This document shows positions 32,928 through 42,062 of a DNA stretch of 64,000 nt, in pieces (the stretch's first letter is position 1; every line of letters starts with the position of its first letter). The notes under the pieces were generated by a model. It searched no databases and had not been told where the DNA came from. It saw only the letters and a program-made list of their open reading frames with translations. This DNA comes from Paenibacillus sp. FSL R7-0204 (GTDB taxonomy: Bacteria; Bacillota; Bacilli; Paenibacillales; Paenibacillaceae), in contig NZ_JBBOCA010000001.1 of assembly GCF_038002225.1 (NCBI RefSeq), positions 5,084,001 to 5,148,000 on the forward strand, written 5' to 3'. The position numbers were made by a program, and so were the translations under genes.

Positions 32928-34718
32928 ATGGAACAATTACCTAAGAGAAGTGAAGTGCCCGCCGAGAACCGCTGGAAGCTTGAAGATATGTTTGCTTCAG
33001 AGGAGCAGTGGGATGCCGAATATAAGGAAGTGAAGGCGCTCATCACAAGCGCTGCCGCCTTCCAAGGGAAGCTGGATTCTCCCGAAGCCCTGAAGAAATG
33101 CTTCGAGCTGGACGATAAGCTGTCCCTGCTGACTGAACGTCTCTATGTCTATGCGCATATGCGCCAGGATGAGGACACAGCGGCTCCGAAGTATCAGGCT
33201 CTCTCCTCCAAGGCCAAGAAGCTTGGCGTTGAAGCGGGTGAAGCTCTTTCTTTTGTCACACCTGAGATTCTGGCCCTGCCTGACACCACGCTGGACCAGT
33301 TCATCGCCGACCCTTCACTCTCCGACTACACCTTCACCTTGACTGAAATGAAGCGCGAGAAGGCCCATGTCCTGTCCAAAGCGGAAGAAGCGCTGCTGGC
33401 TCAGGTCAGCACGATCGCCCAGGCCCCGCAGACTGTATTCAGCATGCTGAATAATGCGGATCTGAAGTTCCCGAAGATTAAGAACGAAGAAGGCAAGGAA
33501 GTCGAGCTGACGCACGGAAGCTATATTCAATTCCTCGAAAGCCCGGACCGTGAGGTCCGCAAGAACGCCTTCAAAGCGGTCTACGAAACTTACGGCAAGC
33601 AGAAGAACACCATTGCCGCCACGCTGAGCGCGAATGTGAATAAGAATGTCTTTTACTCCCGTGTGCGCAAATATCCTTCCGTGCTGGAGATGTCGCTCTA
33701 CGGCGACAATATTCCGAAGGAAGTCTACACGAATCTGATCGATACGATTCACGAGAGTCTGCCGCTGATGCACCGTTATATGAAGCTGCGCCAGAAGCTG
33801 CTCGGGGTAGATGAGCTACATATGTATGACTTGTTCGCTCCGCTTGTGGACGAATATAAGCTGGATATTACTTTTGACGAGGCCAAGAAAATTACCAAGG
33901 AAGGCCTGAAGCCGCTCGGCGAGGACTACCTGAGTGTTCTGCAGGAAGGCTATGACAAGAGCTGGATCGATGTCTACGAGAACGAGAATAAACGCTCCGG
34001 CGCCTACAGCTGGGGAGCTTACGGCACCCATCCTTACGTGCTGCTGAACCATAATGACAATCTGAACAGCATGTTCACACTGGCGCATGAGATGGGTCAC
34101 GCCCTGCATTCCTACTATTCGGACACCGCGCTGAAATACCGGGACGCACAGTACACTATTTTCCTGGCGGAGGTTGCTTCTACTACCAATGAGGCGCTGC
34201 TGATGGATTACCTGCTGAACAAATCCACAGATCCGAAGGAAAAAATGTACCTGCTCACCTATTATGCCGACCAGTTCCGCACGACGGTATTCCGGCAGAC
34301 GATGTTCGCTGAATTCGAAAAAATCATTCACCAGCGTGCTGAAGAAGGCGAGTCGCTCACACCGCAGGATCTCTCGGCCATCTACTATGACCTGAATGTC
34401 AAGTATTACGGCAAGGATATGGTGGTCGATCAGGATATTGAGATGGAGTGGGCACGGATTCCGCATTTCTATAACAGCTTCTATGTCTATAAATATGCTA
34501 CCGGCTTCTCGGCGGCGACGAGCTTCGCCAAACAGATCCTGGATGAAGGCAAACCGGCGGTTGACCGTTACCTCGGCTTCCTGAAGAGCGGCGGCAGCGA
34601 TTATTCCATTAACATCCTGAGCAAGGCCGGGGTGGATATGTCGTCTCCTGAGCCGATCCGTGAAGCCATGAGCGTATTTGAGAGCGTCATTGAGCAGATG
34701 GAACAGTTGACCAAGTAA
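32928..34718 (+). CDS. pepF: Oligoendopeptidase F (M3 family)
   Basis: A zinc peptidase that cuts peptides of roughly 6-18 residues. In the 596-aa form the HEMGHALHS motif lies at residue 387 onward, with the third ligand Glu in LAEVASTTNEALL; a PepF N-terminal helical domain precedes it. The ATG at 32928 has GAGGAGG six bases upstream and gives the usual PepF N-terminus, MEQLPKRSEVPAENRW. The same frame is open upstream to an ATG at 32802 that has its own AGGAGG eight bases before it and would add 42 residues resembling a signal peptide. Both forms may be made. Confidence 0.92.
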   Translation: MEQLPKRSEVPAENRWKLEDMFASEEQWDAEYKEVKALITSAAAFQGKLDSPEALKKCFELDDKLSLLTERLYVYAHMRQDEDTAAPKYQALSSKAKKLGVEAGEALSFVTPEILALPDTTLDQFIADPSLSDYTFTLTEMKREKAHVLSKAEEALLAQVSTIAQAPQTVFSMLNNADLKFPKIKNEEGKEVELTHGSYIQFLESPDREVRKNAFKAVYETYGKQKNTIAATLSANVNKNVFYSRVRKYPSVLEMSLYGDNIPKEVYTNLIDTIHESLPLMHRYMKLRQKLLGVDELHMYDLFAPLVDEYKLDITFDEAKKITKEGLKPLGEDYLSVLQEGYDKSWIDVYENENKRSGAYSWGAYGTHPYVLLNHNDNLNSMFTLAHEMGHALHSYYSDTALKYRDAQYTIFLAEVASTTNEALLMDYLLNKSTDPKEKMYLLTYYADQFRTTVFRQTMFAEFEKIIHQRAEEGESLTPQDLSAIYYDLNVKYYGKDMVVDQDIEMEWARIPHFYNSFYVYKYATGFSAATSFAKQILDEGKPAVDRYLGFLKSGGSDYSINILSKAGVDMSSPEPIREAMSVFESVIEQMEQLTK

Positions 34719-34741
34719 GCCAGAAGGCTTAGTATTACAGT

Positions 34742-34770
34742 AATCCCTTGCCCCTTGCGGGCAGGGGATT
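34742..34770 (+). terminator. Terminator of pepF
   Basis: AATCCCTTGCCC pairs with GGGCAGGGGATT (one mismatch), then TATATTGT; moderate U content. Confidence 0.65.
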
Positions 34771-34805
34771 TATATTGTCACACACCGAAACTAGGAGGAA
34801 GAAAT

Positions 34806-35129
34806 ATGAAATTTCAATGGTCACTTATATTAGGCTTGTTCTTTGCCTTGTTAACCGCTGTATTCGCAGTCATGAACGTAGATCCGGTTCCGGTGAATTT
34901 CGGCTTTGACTTTGTCAGCATCCCGCTGATTCTCGTCATCCTTGGCTGCGCGCTGATTGGTGGCGTGGTGGTAGGTTCGTACGGGATTTTCCGCCAGTAT
35001 AAGCTGCAGAAGCAGATTAAGAGCCTGAATGCCGAGCTTGCCAAGCTGCGTGACGGGGGAAGTATTAATATGGAGCCTATCCCTGCTGAGAGTGCTCCTT
35101 TTACTCCAGAAGGATCATCCCAGCTGTAA
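34806..35129 (+). CDS. LapA-domain (DUF1049) membrane protein
   Basis: A 107-aa protein with two membrane spans (residues 5-23 and 38-62) and the LapA_dom pattern, in which FAVMNVDPVPVNFGF links the spans. A cytoplasmic coiled coil follows (QYKLQKQIKSLNAELAKL) and a Ser/Pro tail. In Gram-negatives LapA/LapB tune lipopolysaccharide synthesis; the role in Firmicutes is unknown. AGGAGG precedes the ATG. The M42 peptidase gene begins 27 bases downstream. Confidence 0.87.
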   Translation: MKFQWSLILGLFFALLTAVFAVMNVDPVPVNFGFDFVSIPLILVILGCALIGGVVVGSYGIFRQYKLQKQIKSLNAELAKLRDGGSINMEPIPAESAPFTPEGSSQL

Positions 35130-35156
35130 CCCATAGACGAATAGGAGGAACTGTCC

Positions 35157-36200
35157 TTGCTTAACATCCAGCCCAATGAAGAATATATTCTGAATCTGCT
35201 CAAAAAACTGCTCGACACCCCGAGCCCCAGCGGCTTCACCGCCCAGGTGATGGCTCTGGTGGCCGAAGAAGCGGCAGCGCTCAGTATTCCGCTTACCTGG
35301 AATGAAAAAGGCGGCGCGATACTCACCGTACCCGGACTTGATCCTTCGCGCACAATCGGCATCAGCGCCCATGTGGATACGCTCGGTGCCATGGTCCGCT
35401 CCATTAAGTCTAATGGTACCCTCCGCTTAACCTCTGTAGGCGGATTCAGCATGAACAGCATTGAGAATGAGTATTGCATCATCCATACCCGCAGCGGCTT
35501 AACTTATACCGGTACGATCCTGACCAGTCATCCATCTGTGCATGTGTATGCTGATGCCCGTGATTTCAAGCGTGCGGAAGAGAATATGGAGATCCGGATT
35601 GATGAACTGGTCTCCACCAAGGATGATGTGCTGAAGCTGGGGATTTCGGTAGGTGACTTCATTTCGTTCGATGCAAGGGCGGTGCTTACCCCCAGCGGAT
35701 ATATCAAATCCCGCCATCTGGACGACAAAGCCAGTGTAGCCGCCTTATTCGGGCTGCTGGAGAGCATCCGGCGCGAAGGCTGGAAGCCGCTGCACAACCT
35801 ATCGCTGCTCATCTCCAACTATGAAGAGGTCGGTCACGGCGCTGCCTGGATTCCAGGGGAGATCAATGAGATGATCGCTGTGGACATGGGCGCGATGGGC
35901 GATGACCTCAGCTGCAAGGAGACGGATGTCTCCATCTGTGCCAAGGATTCCTCCGGCCCGTATGACTATGCCATGACCAGCCGCATGATCGAGCTGGCCA
36001 ACGGTCTGGCTATTCCATTCGCGGTCGATATCTATCCGCAATACGGCTCTGATGCTTCTGCTGCGCTGCGCGGCGGAAATAACATCCGGGCCGCACTGAT
36101 CGGACCGGGCGTACACGCCTCCCACTCTATGGAGCGTACCCACAAGCAGGCTGTGCTGAATACCGCTAAGCTGCTTGCGGCTTATGTTGGGGCGAACTGA
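35157..36200 (+). CDS. M42-family metallopeptidase (glutamyl/deblocking aminopeptidase type)
   Basis: A 347-aa cytoplasmic di-metal aminopeptidase of the PepA/YhfE/FrvX kind, likely assembling into a TET-like dodecamer. Ligands are in SAHVDTLG, RHLDDKASVAAL (bridging Asp), NYEEVGHGA (catalytic Glu pair), AVDMG and the C-terminal HASHSMERTH. The start is TTG at 35157 with AGGAGG eight bases upstream. It follows lapA and ends at a strong bidirectional terminator. It may finish peptides produced by PepF, encoded just upstream. Confidence 0.9.
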   Translation: MLNIQPNEEYILNLLKKLLDTPSPSGFTAQVMALVAEEAAALSIPLTWNEKGGAILTVPGLDPSRTIGISAHVDTLGAMVRSIKSNGTLRLTSVGGFSMNSIENEYCIIHTRSGLTYTGTILTSHPSVHVYADARDFKRAEENMEIRIDELVSTKDDVLKLGISVGDFISFDARAVLTPSGYIKSRHLDDKASVAALFGLLESIRREGWKPLHNLSLLISNYEEVGHGAAWIPGEINEMIAVDMGAMGDDLSCKETDVSICAKDSSGPYDYAMTSRMIELANGLAIPFAVDIYPQYGSDASAALRGGNNIRAALIGPGVHASHSMERTHKQAVLNTAKLLAAYVGAN

Positions 36201-36266
36201 TCGGGCTGCTCGCCACGGCGGGTCACTTTCTATAGCAACACGACCTGGATATTAGTAAACAAGTAC

Positions 36267-36309
36267 AAAAGGCAGCACCAGCTCATTTCAATAGCTGGTG
36301 CTGCCTTTT
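36267..36309. terminator. Bidirectional terminator, M42 gene and TPR operon
   Basis: A 17-bp stem, AAAAGGCAGCACCAGCT with AGCTGGTGCTGCCTTTT, loop of nine, followed by T on the plus strand and preceded by A. Confidence 0.85.
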
Positions 36310-36448
36310 TAGTAGACTATATTAATCTTGACCAGGCCGAAATGTTGCAACTATTGCAACCTGGCCCGCCCATAATTGGACATTTGCAGGGATTCCTGCA
36401 TAAACTGCAACAATTCCCCTACCCATCGGCTCCGGTGAGGATTTATCC

Positions 36449-36575
36449 TGCATTTTGTGCAACATTTGCGTATTAGAGCTAAGATAACGAGCGAGATCTT
36501 GCATTTTGGGCAGGATTTTCGCATAACCCTCTGACCTTGAGGATTAGAGCTGCGATGACGAGTGAGATATTGCAT
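36449..36575. repeat. Degenerate intergenic repeat
   Basis: Two 33-base copies (36472-36504 and 36543-36575) that begin ATTAGAGCT and end TTGCAT agree at about 28 positions, 71 bases apart; a TGCATTTTG-GCA segment also recurs between and before them. No protein is encoded. Confidence 0.6.
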
Positions 36576-36582
36576 CCCCCGG

Positions 36583-37077
36583 TTAAGGCCATACCTGCTC
36601 CAGCTTGTCCGCATAATACTTGATGGCCTTATGGTAATCCCGGATACCGGGATCAGCCGATGTATCGGCAAGCAGGTTAAGCAACAGTTCCATCGCCTCT
36701 GTATGCGCACCGAGATTATGCAGCGTCATGGCCAGAAAAGCCTTGAATTCCACACGCTGCGGGAATTCAAGCGTACCCTTCTCCAGCAGCGCACGGGACT
36801 CTGTATACTGCCCCAGCGTCCGGTACGTGCTGCCCAGGCCCAGCATCGCGCCTGCCTTCTGCTCCGCATCCGGAAGCCCCAGGGCAAGACTCTGCTCGTA
36901 ATAAGCTACCGCCTCGCGTTCCAAGCCCAGCACATCATGCGTCCATGCCAGCTGATAATACAGTTCGGCATTACTCCCGTCTGCTGACAGTAGCTCTATC
37001 AGCATGGTCCTTGCTTCTTCTGCCCGGCCAGAGGACCGGAGCTGCACAGCAGCTTCTATCGTATGAGTCACAGCCAC
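36583..37077 (-). CDS. Tetratricopeptide-repeat protein
   Basis: A 164-aa soluble protein made of about four TPR-like helical hairpins, for example AELYYQLAWTHDVLGLERE and GSTYRTLGQYTESRALLEK. Such folds bind partner peptides; no catalytic domain is present. I chose GTG 37077 (MAVTHTIEAAVQL) because GGAGGGG lies seven bases upstream. It is the last gene of a minus-strand run and lies 25 bases after the ABC-F gene. Confidence 0.85.
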   Translation of the reverse strand: MAVTHTIEAAVQLRSSGRAEEARTMLIELLSADGSNAELYYQLAWTHDVLGLEREAVAYYEQSLALGLPDAEQKAGAMLGLGSTYRTLGQYTESRALLEKGTLEFPQRVEFKAFLAMTLHNLGAHTEAMELLLNLLADTSADPGIRDYHKAIKYYADKLEQVWP

Positions 37078-37102
37078 TGTCCCCTCCTTCTGCACCGCGG
37101 TG

Positions 37103-39052
37103 TTACTTACCCGCGATCTTCTCCGCCAGCTCACTCAGATACGTCCAGCGCTCCATCAGACGCTCCAGCTCTGCCTCGGCCAGCCGCTGCTTCTCCACCA
37201 GCTCCTGCAGCCTGCCGGAGTCGGCAAAGGCCGCTTCCATCTGTGCCGAGATATCTGTCAGATGCTGCTCCGCCTGTTCAATGGCCGCGTCGATTCCCTC
37301 GTACTCGCGCTGCTCCTTGAAGGTGAATTTCAGCTTCTCGCGCGGCGCTGACCCGGCCTGAGCATTCCCGCCCTGCTCAGCAGCGGCACCAGCCCCGCTG
37401 GCACTGCGGCTGGAGCCGCCTTCTGCCTTGCCGGAGTTCCCGCTGCCGGACGGGACGTTCTTCGCCAGCCACTCTTCATATTCACTATAGTCCCCGACAT
37501 GCAGGCGGATCCCCCCATCCTCGAAGGCAATCAGCTTATCCACAGTACGGTCCAGGAAGTAGCGGTCATGCGATACGGTGAAGACTACGCCGGGAAATTC
37601 ATCAAGGTAATCCTCCAGCACAGCGAGTGTGCCGATATCCAGATCATTCGTCGGCTCATCCAGCAGCAGCACGTTTGGCGCTCCCATGAGGACACGCAGC
37701 AGGTAGAGACGTCTTTTCTCGCCGCCGGACAGCTTGGAGATTGGCGTCCACTGCATCGCGGGCGGGAACAGGAAGCGCTCCAGCATTTGCCCGGCGGTGA
37801 TGACACTGCCGTCTGCGGTCTTGATGATCTCCGCTTCTTCCTTCACATACTCGATCGCCCGCAGGCTGAGATCCATGTCCTGATGCTCCTGGGTGAAATA
37901 GCCCAGCTTCACGGTTGTCCCGAGCTGCACCTCACCGCTGTCCGGGGTAAGCTTACCGGCAATCAGGTTAAGCAGCGTGGACTTGCCGCTGCCGTTCTTG
38001 CCGACAATCCCCACCCGGTCCTGCGGCACAGCAATATAATTCAGATCCTTGATTAAGGTCCGGCCGTCCAGCGATTTGGTGAGATCCTGAATCTCAATGA
38101 TTTTGCGGCCCAGTCTGGTGGAGGCTACAGAGATATCCATAGATGACGCCGATGCGCCTCCCGTGCTCTCCTTGAGCTTCTCGAAGCGGTCGATCCGCGC
38201 CTTCTGCTTCGTGGAGCGGGCCTTAGCCCCGCGGCGAATCCAGGCCAGCTCGGTGCGCAGCAGATTCTTGCGCTTCTGCTCGGCCGAAGCCTCCCGTTCT
38301 TCACGGTCTGCCTTCAGCTCCAGGAACCGCGAATAGTTCGCTTCATACCGGTACAGATTCCCGCCGTCCAGCTCAAGCATTACACTGGCTACCCGTTCCA
38401 GGAAATAACGGTCATGCGTTACCATCAGCAGAGCCCCGCGCCGCTTCTGCAGATACTGCTCCAGCCAGGCTACGGAATCCGTATCAATATGGTTGGTAGG
38501 CTCATCCAGAATCAACAGCTCCGACGGTGTAATCAGTGCCGCCGCCAGCGCTACGCGCTTGCGCTGTCCACCGGAGAGGCTCTCCATCCGGGCATCGAAC
38601 CGGGTAATCCCCAGCTTCGTGAGGACCGTCTTGGCCTCACTCTCCAGCTGCCAGGTGCCGGCGGCGTCGATGGCCTGTCCAATCCGGACAAGCCTGCTCT
38701 CCAGCCCTGAGTCTCCCGGATTCTGCTCCAGAAGAGACATCACCTCCATGTATTCCCGCATCGTCGCAAGCTCCGGGTCCTCTCCGGCAAATACCTGCTG
38801 CAAGACCGTATTTCCAGGCTCATAAGGCGGATTCTGGGCCAGAAACTGCACCCGCACATCATTGCCGATATTAATTTGCCCTTCATCTGCTGTATCGAGC
38901 CCGGCGATAATCTTCAAAAAGGTTGATTTTCCCGTGCCATTGACGCCAATTACGCCTATCTTATCCCTGTCGTCCATGCCAAAGGAGGCATCACGGAACA
39001 GGGTTTTCTCCCCGTAGCTCTTGGAGAGATGTTCCACCGTCATAATATTCAT
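37103..39052 (-). CDS. ABC-F family ATPase (Uup-like)
   Basis: A 649-aa protein with two ABC ATPase domains and no membrane spans. Walker A motifs are GVNGTGKST and GKNGSGKST, signature motifs LSGGQRKRVALA and LSGGEKRRLYLL, Walker B LLILDEPTNHID and VLLLDEPTNDLD. A basic interdomain linker (about 250-320) and a C-terminal coiled coil after a Gly/Ser/Ala linker resemble Uup. ABC-F factors act at the ribosome E site or on branched DNA; drug protection is possible but Uup type is favoured by the C-terminal coil. GAGGAC precedes the ATG. Confidence 0.92.
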   Translation of the reverse strand: MNIMTVEHLSKSYGEKTLFRDASFGMDDRDKIGVIGVNGTGKSTFLKIIAGLDTADEGQINIGNDVRVQFLAQNPPYEPGNTVLQQVFAGEDPELATMREYMEVMSLLEQNPGDSGLESRLVRIGQAIDAAGTWQLESEAKTVLTKLGITRFDARMESLSGGQRKRVALAAALITPSELLILDEPTNHIDTDSVAWLEQYLQKRRGALLMVTHDRYFLERVASVMLELDGGNLYRYEANYSRFLELKADREEREASAEQKRKNLLRTELAWIRRGAKARSTKQKARIDRFEKLKESTGGASASSMDISVASTRLGRKIIEIQDLTKSLDGRTLIKDLNYIAVPQDRVGIVGKNGSGKSTLLNLIAGKLTPDSGEVQLGTTVKLGYFTQEHQDMDLSLRAIEYVKEEAEIIKTADGSVITAGQMLERFLFPPAMQWTPISKLSGGEKRRLYLLRVLMGAPNVLLLDEPTNDLDIGTLAVLEDYLDEFPGVVFTVSHDRYFLDRTVDKLIAFEDGGIRLHVGDYSEYEEWLAKNVPSGSGNSGKAEGGSSRSASGAGAAAEQGGNAQAGSAPREKLKFTFKEQREYEGIDAAIEQAEQHLTDISAQMEAAFADSGRLQELVEKQRLAEAELERLMERWTYLSELAEKIAGK

Positions 39053-39103
39053 CAGTTGTCCTCGCTTGCCTTATATTTTGAAACCGGAATTGGCTGTTCT
39101 CCT

Positions 39104-39715
39104 TTAAGATTCAGCTTCAGCAGGGAAGTCCCCCAGCGCCGAATCCAGGCTGCCCAGTGCCCCAGTGATAAAGAGCCTGGCCGCAAATTTCGCCCGCTTA
39201 TCCGCATCTGCCTCGGCAAACTCAGGGTCGAACAGGATGTCCATCTTCAGACGGTCCAGAATCCCGATATACGACTGCGCCATCAGCTCAGGCTCGGTAG
39301 CCCCGCCTTCCAGCAGCACCTTCACCACAGCCTGCATATAGGCTTCCATGAACTGCGCCATATAAGCCACCAGCTCAGGGTTATTGTTAGGCGCACGGAA
39401 GAACAGCTTCGTATGCTGCTTGCGCTCATAGTAATAGAACAGATGATGCTCTGCAATAACGGAGAGCTTGTCTGTCAATGCGGAGCGGGTCCTCAGCTTG
39501 CCCTCAAGCTGCTCAAGGAAGCCTTCACAATCGCGGCGGGTAACCGCCATGAAGAGCTCCTCTTTGCTTTTAAAATATAAATAGACCGTACCCTTGGCAA
39601 TGCCGGCACGTTCGGCCACTTCCGACATCTTCGTTTCATAAAAGCCGCCTGAACCGAAAAGCTCATAAGCGGCATCCAGAATAGCTGCATGTTTGTCTAC
39701 GGATGCACTGCTCAA
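39104..39715 (-). CDS. TetR/AcrR-family regulator
   Basis: A 203-aa repressor-type protein. The N-terminal helix-turn-helix is AILDAAYELFGSGGFYETKM, then AGIAKGTVYLYFKSKEELF; the rest is an all-helical ligand domain like that of FadR/YxaF-type regulators. The start TTG at 39715 has GGGAGG eight bases upstream. It lies 51 bases before the ABC-F gene and might control it, or its own operon. Confidence 0.88.
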   Translation of the reverse strand: MSSASVDKHAAILDAAYELFGSGGFYETKMSEVAERAGIAKGTVYLYFKSKEELFMAVTRRDCEGFLEQLEGKLRTRSALTDKLSVIAEHHLFYYYERKQHTKLFFRAPNNNPELVAYMAQFMEAYMQAVVKVLLEGGATEPELMAQSYIGILDRLKMDILFDPEFAEADADKRAKFAARLFITGALGSLDSALGDFPAEAES

Positions 39716-39789
39716 CGGTTCACCTCCCAACCCATAAAATCCAGCATGTTACCGGATAACGCAACGGCCGGCTTAACCTATGGCCGTCC

Positions 39790-40623
39790 TTATCCTATGT
39801 AACTGATATAACTGACCAGCAGCGCTACAGCACCGCCTATTATAGAACTTACAGCATTTACAGTGTCATTGTCCATCCAGCGCCAGCCCCTGGCGTATTC
39901 CGTAGGCTTCCCGCAGTGCATAGAGGCTTCGACCTCGCGGCCGCAGACCGTGCAGCGGTTCATCCGTTGCACGGTAGCACCCAGAACCGAGTCGGCAAAA
40001 GCTCCTGCAAGCCCGCCCAGCAGTCCGGCCAGCACCAGCAGCCAGAAGGCATGCGGTGTCATGCCGGAGGCCGCCCGCAGCAGCCAGGAGGCTGCGCCGA
40101 TGAGCGCCCCTCCCGCAGCCGCGGCCAGCGTCCCTGGCAGGGATACGCCGCCGGAGGTGCCTGCCTGCAGCACCTTCCCGGTCAGCACCGACCGGGGAGG
40201 CTTCCGGGCCAGCGTGCCGATCTCTGTCGCCCATGTATCCGAGGTCACGGTAGCCATCACCCCAATGAACAGGAAGCTCCAGAGCTCCAGCGGATAGACC
40301 GCGTTCAGCAGAACGGCCAGCATCCCAAGTCCGCCGTTGGCGAAGACCTGGCCCGCGTCGCGGCGTCCGGTTTTATCATACGTGGCCTCCAGCTCTGCCT
40401 TATTCTCATGATGCAGCTTCGACAGCAGGGTTGAGGAGATGAAGAACACGAGCAGGATACCGAACCAGAACAGATTCCCCGCACCGAAATAGATCGTCCC
40501 CATCATTACTGCCGCCACCATCCCTGATAAGCTAAGCGACTGCTTCCAGTAAGCGGCCCCGGCAACCAGCAGCGCACCGCAGGCCCCGATCAGCCATTGC
40601 AGCACTTCAAGTCCTGAGAGCAT
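39790..40623 (-). CDS. DUF92 membrane protein
   Basis: A 277-aa protein with about six or seven membrane spans. Conserved DUF92 segments are NGGLGMLAVLLN, SDTWATEIGTL and TSGGVSLPGTLAAAAGG, then FADSVLGATVQ. A small zinc-ribbon-like insertion, RCTVCGREVEASMHCGKPT, has three Cys and one His. The family includes plant VTE6 phytyl-phosphate kinase, so a CTP-dependent prenyl or lipid kinase is possible. The start lies four bases after the FAH gene stop. Confidence 0.87.
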   Translation of the reverse strand: MLSGLEVLQWLIGACGALLVAGAAYWKQSLSLSGMVAAVMMGTIYFGAGNLFWFGILLVFFISSTLLSKLHHENKAELEATYDKTGRRDAGQVFANGGLGMLAVLLNAVYPLELWSFLFIGVMATVTSDTWATEIGTLARKPPRSVLTGKVLQAGTSGGVSLPGTLAAAAGGALIGAASWLLRAASGMTPHAFWLLVLAGLLGGLAGAFADSVLGATVQRMNRCTVCGREVEASMHCGKPTEYARGWRWMDNDTVNAVSSIIGGAVALLVSYISYIG

Positions 40624-40627
40624 CGCC

Positions 40628-41251
40628 TTAACCGATCAGGCAGGTGCCCATGAGGCGCGCGCCCCAGAACAGCTCGAACGAATCTCCTGCTACTACGGGA
40701 CCTACGCCGGCTGGAGTTCCGGTGAAGATAATGTCGTCTTTGCCCAGCCCGTAACGGGCGGCAATGAATTCAACGATTTTTTGCAGGGAAAAAATCATGT
40801 TCTTCACGTTCCCGCGCTGAACCTCAATTCCGTTCTTGCGGACGGTGAAGTCGGTGGCCTCCAGCTCCTCTTCCTCAGGCAATGCCATGTACGGGGTCAG
40901 CGGAGCTGCGTTCTTGAAGCCCTTCGCGGCTGTCCACGGCAGACCCTTGCGCTGCAGATCATTATGCACATCACGGAGCGTGAAGTCGAGGCCCAGCGCC
41001 ATGACATCCACCAGCTCCTGCACACTCATCCCCGGCACGTAATCACGCGCAATGCGCAGCACCAGCTCCCCCTCGTAATGAATCAGTCCGGCGTCCTTGG
41101 GCAGATGGATGATCGCTTTATCCAGGGCCACAGCAGCATGAGACGGCTTCAGGAAGATCAGCGGCTCGGCAGGCACCTTGTTGCCCAGCTCCTCCGCATG
41201 TAATTGATAGTTGCGTCCTACACAGTATACATTATTGATCGCACTGCTCAT
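40628..41251 (-). CDS. Fumarylacetoacetate hydrolase family protein
   Basis: A 207-aa protein with the FAH fold. Metal ligands are the Glu pair in HYEGELVLRI and the Asp in LGLDFTLRD; the start VYCVGRNYQLHAEELG and the end IIFTGTPAGVGPV are typical. Members cleave acylpyruvates or decarboxylate oxaloacetate; this short type is near FAHD1/YcgM. Cytoplasmic. GAAGGAACA precedes the ATG. Nearly contiguous with DUF92. Confidence 0.9.
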   Translation of the reverse strand: MSSAINNVYCVGRNYQLHAEELGNKVPAEPLIFLKPSHAAVALDKAIIHLPKDAGLIHYEGELVLRIARDYVPGMSVQELVDVMALGLDFTLRDVHNDLQRKGLPWTAAKGFKNAAPLTPYMALPEEEELEATDFTVRKNGIEVQRGNVKNMIFSLQKIVEFIAARYGLGKDDIIFTGTPAGVGPVVAGDSFELFWGARLMGTCLIG

Positions 41252-41311
41252 TGTTCCTTCAGCTCTCTTCCTCTATGAATTGATATTCATACTGCAATGC
41301 TGCAATCCTTA

Positions 41312-42046
41312 TTAGGCCTTCCAAAAGAGTTCGCCCCAAATATCCGGACGGTTCGTACAGATCATAATATCGGAATGAATCTCCGACAGGCGGCGCATCT
41401 CCTTGCCCTTGTTCAAGGTCCAGGCCATCACCTGCACCCCGCGTTCAATCAGGGATTTGGCCAGAACCGGGCTAAGCCGGTCGAAGCTGATGGATAAGAA
41501 GGAGCAGCCCAGCTCACTAAGCTTACCCGCAGGGTCGCCGGATCTGGAGTCATAGATCAGCCCTGTATGGAACCGCGCGTCCAGCTCCTTGATCCGCCGC
41601 AATACACCGGCATCGAACGAGGTCAGCACCACTTCCTCGCGCATTCCCTTGGCATTCACCAGATCAATGACCGCCTGCGCAAGACCCGGATACATCTCAC
41701 CCACCGTCTTCAGTTCAATATTCAGCCGCAGCCGGCCTGACGCCAGAGCGAGCACCTCTTCAAGAGAAGGCACACGCTCTCCGCGAAAAGCACGCCCTTT
41801 CCAGCTTCCCGCATCCAGCCGCCGCATGTGTTCATAATCCATATTCTTCACCTTGCCGTGTCCGTTGGTCGTACGGTCCAGGGAATAATCATGGATGACC
41901 ACGGGGACCCCGTCCTTCGTCAGCTGCACATCAATCTCCATCCAGCGTACAAAAGGCAGCGCAATCGCCATCCGCACAGCGGAGAGTGTATTCTCAGGAG
42001 CTTTGCCGGAAAAACCGCGGTGGGCTACACACATATTGTTCATCAT
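41312..42046 (-). CDS. Glycerophosphodiester phosphodiesterase
   Basis: Splits glycerophosphodiesters to glycerol 3-phosphate and an alcohol. The 244-aa TIM barrel has the catalytic His in CVAHRGFSGKAPENT, the metal ligands in WMEIDVQLTKDGVPVVIHD (Glu, Asp, second His) and RLNIELK. No signal peptide, so cytoplasmic, like YqiK. GGAGG lies eight bases before the ATG. Between capA and the FAH gene, same strand. Confidence 0.93.
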   Translation of the reverse strand: MMNNMCVAHRGFSGKAPENTLSAVRMAIALPFVRWMEIDVQLTKDGVPVVIHDYSLDRTTNGHGKVKNMDYEHMRRLDAGSWKGRAFRGERVPSLEEVLALASGRLRLNIELKTVGEMYPGLAQAVIDLVNAKGMREEVVLTSFDAGVLRRIKELDARFHTGLIYDSRSGDPAGKLSELGCSFLSISFDRLSPVLAKSLIERGVQVMAWTLNKGKEMRRLSEIHSDIMICTNRPDIWGELFWKA

Positions 42047-42062
42047 TGATACGCACCTCCGG

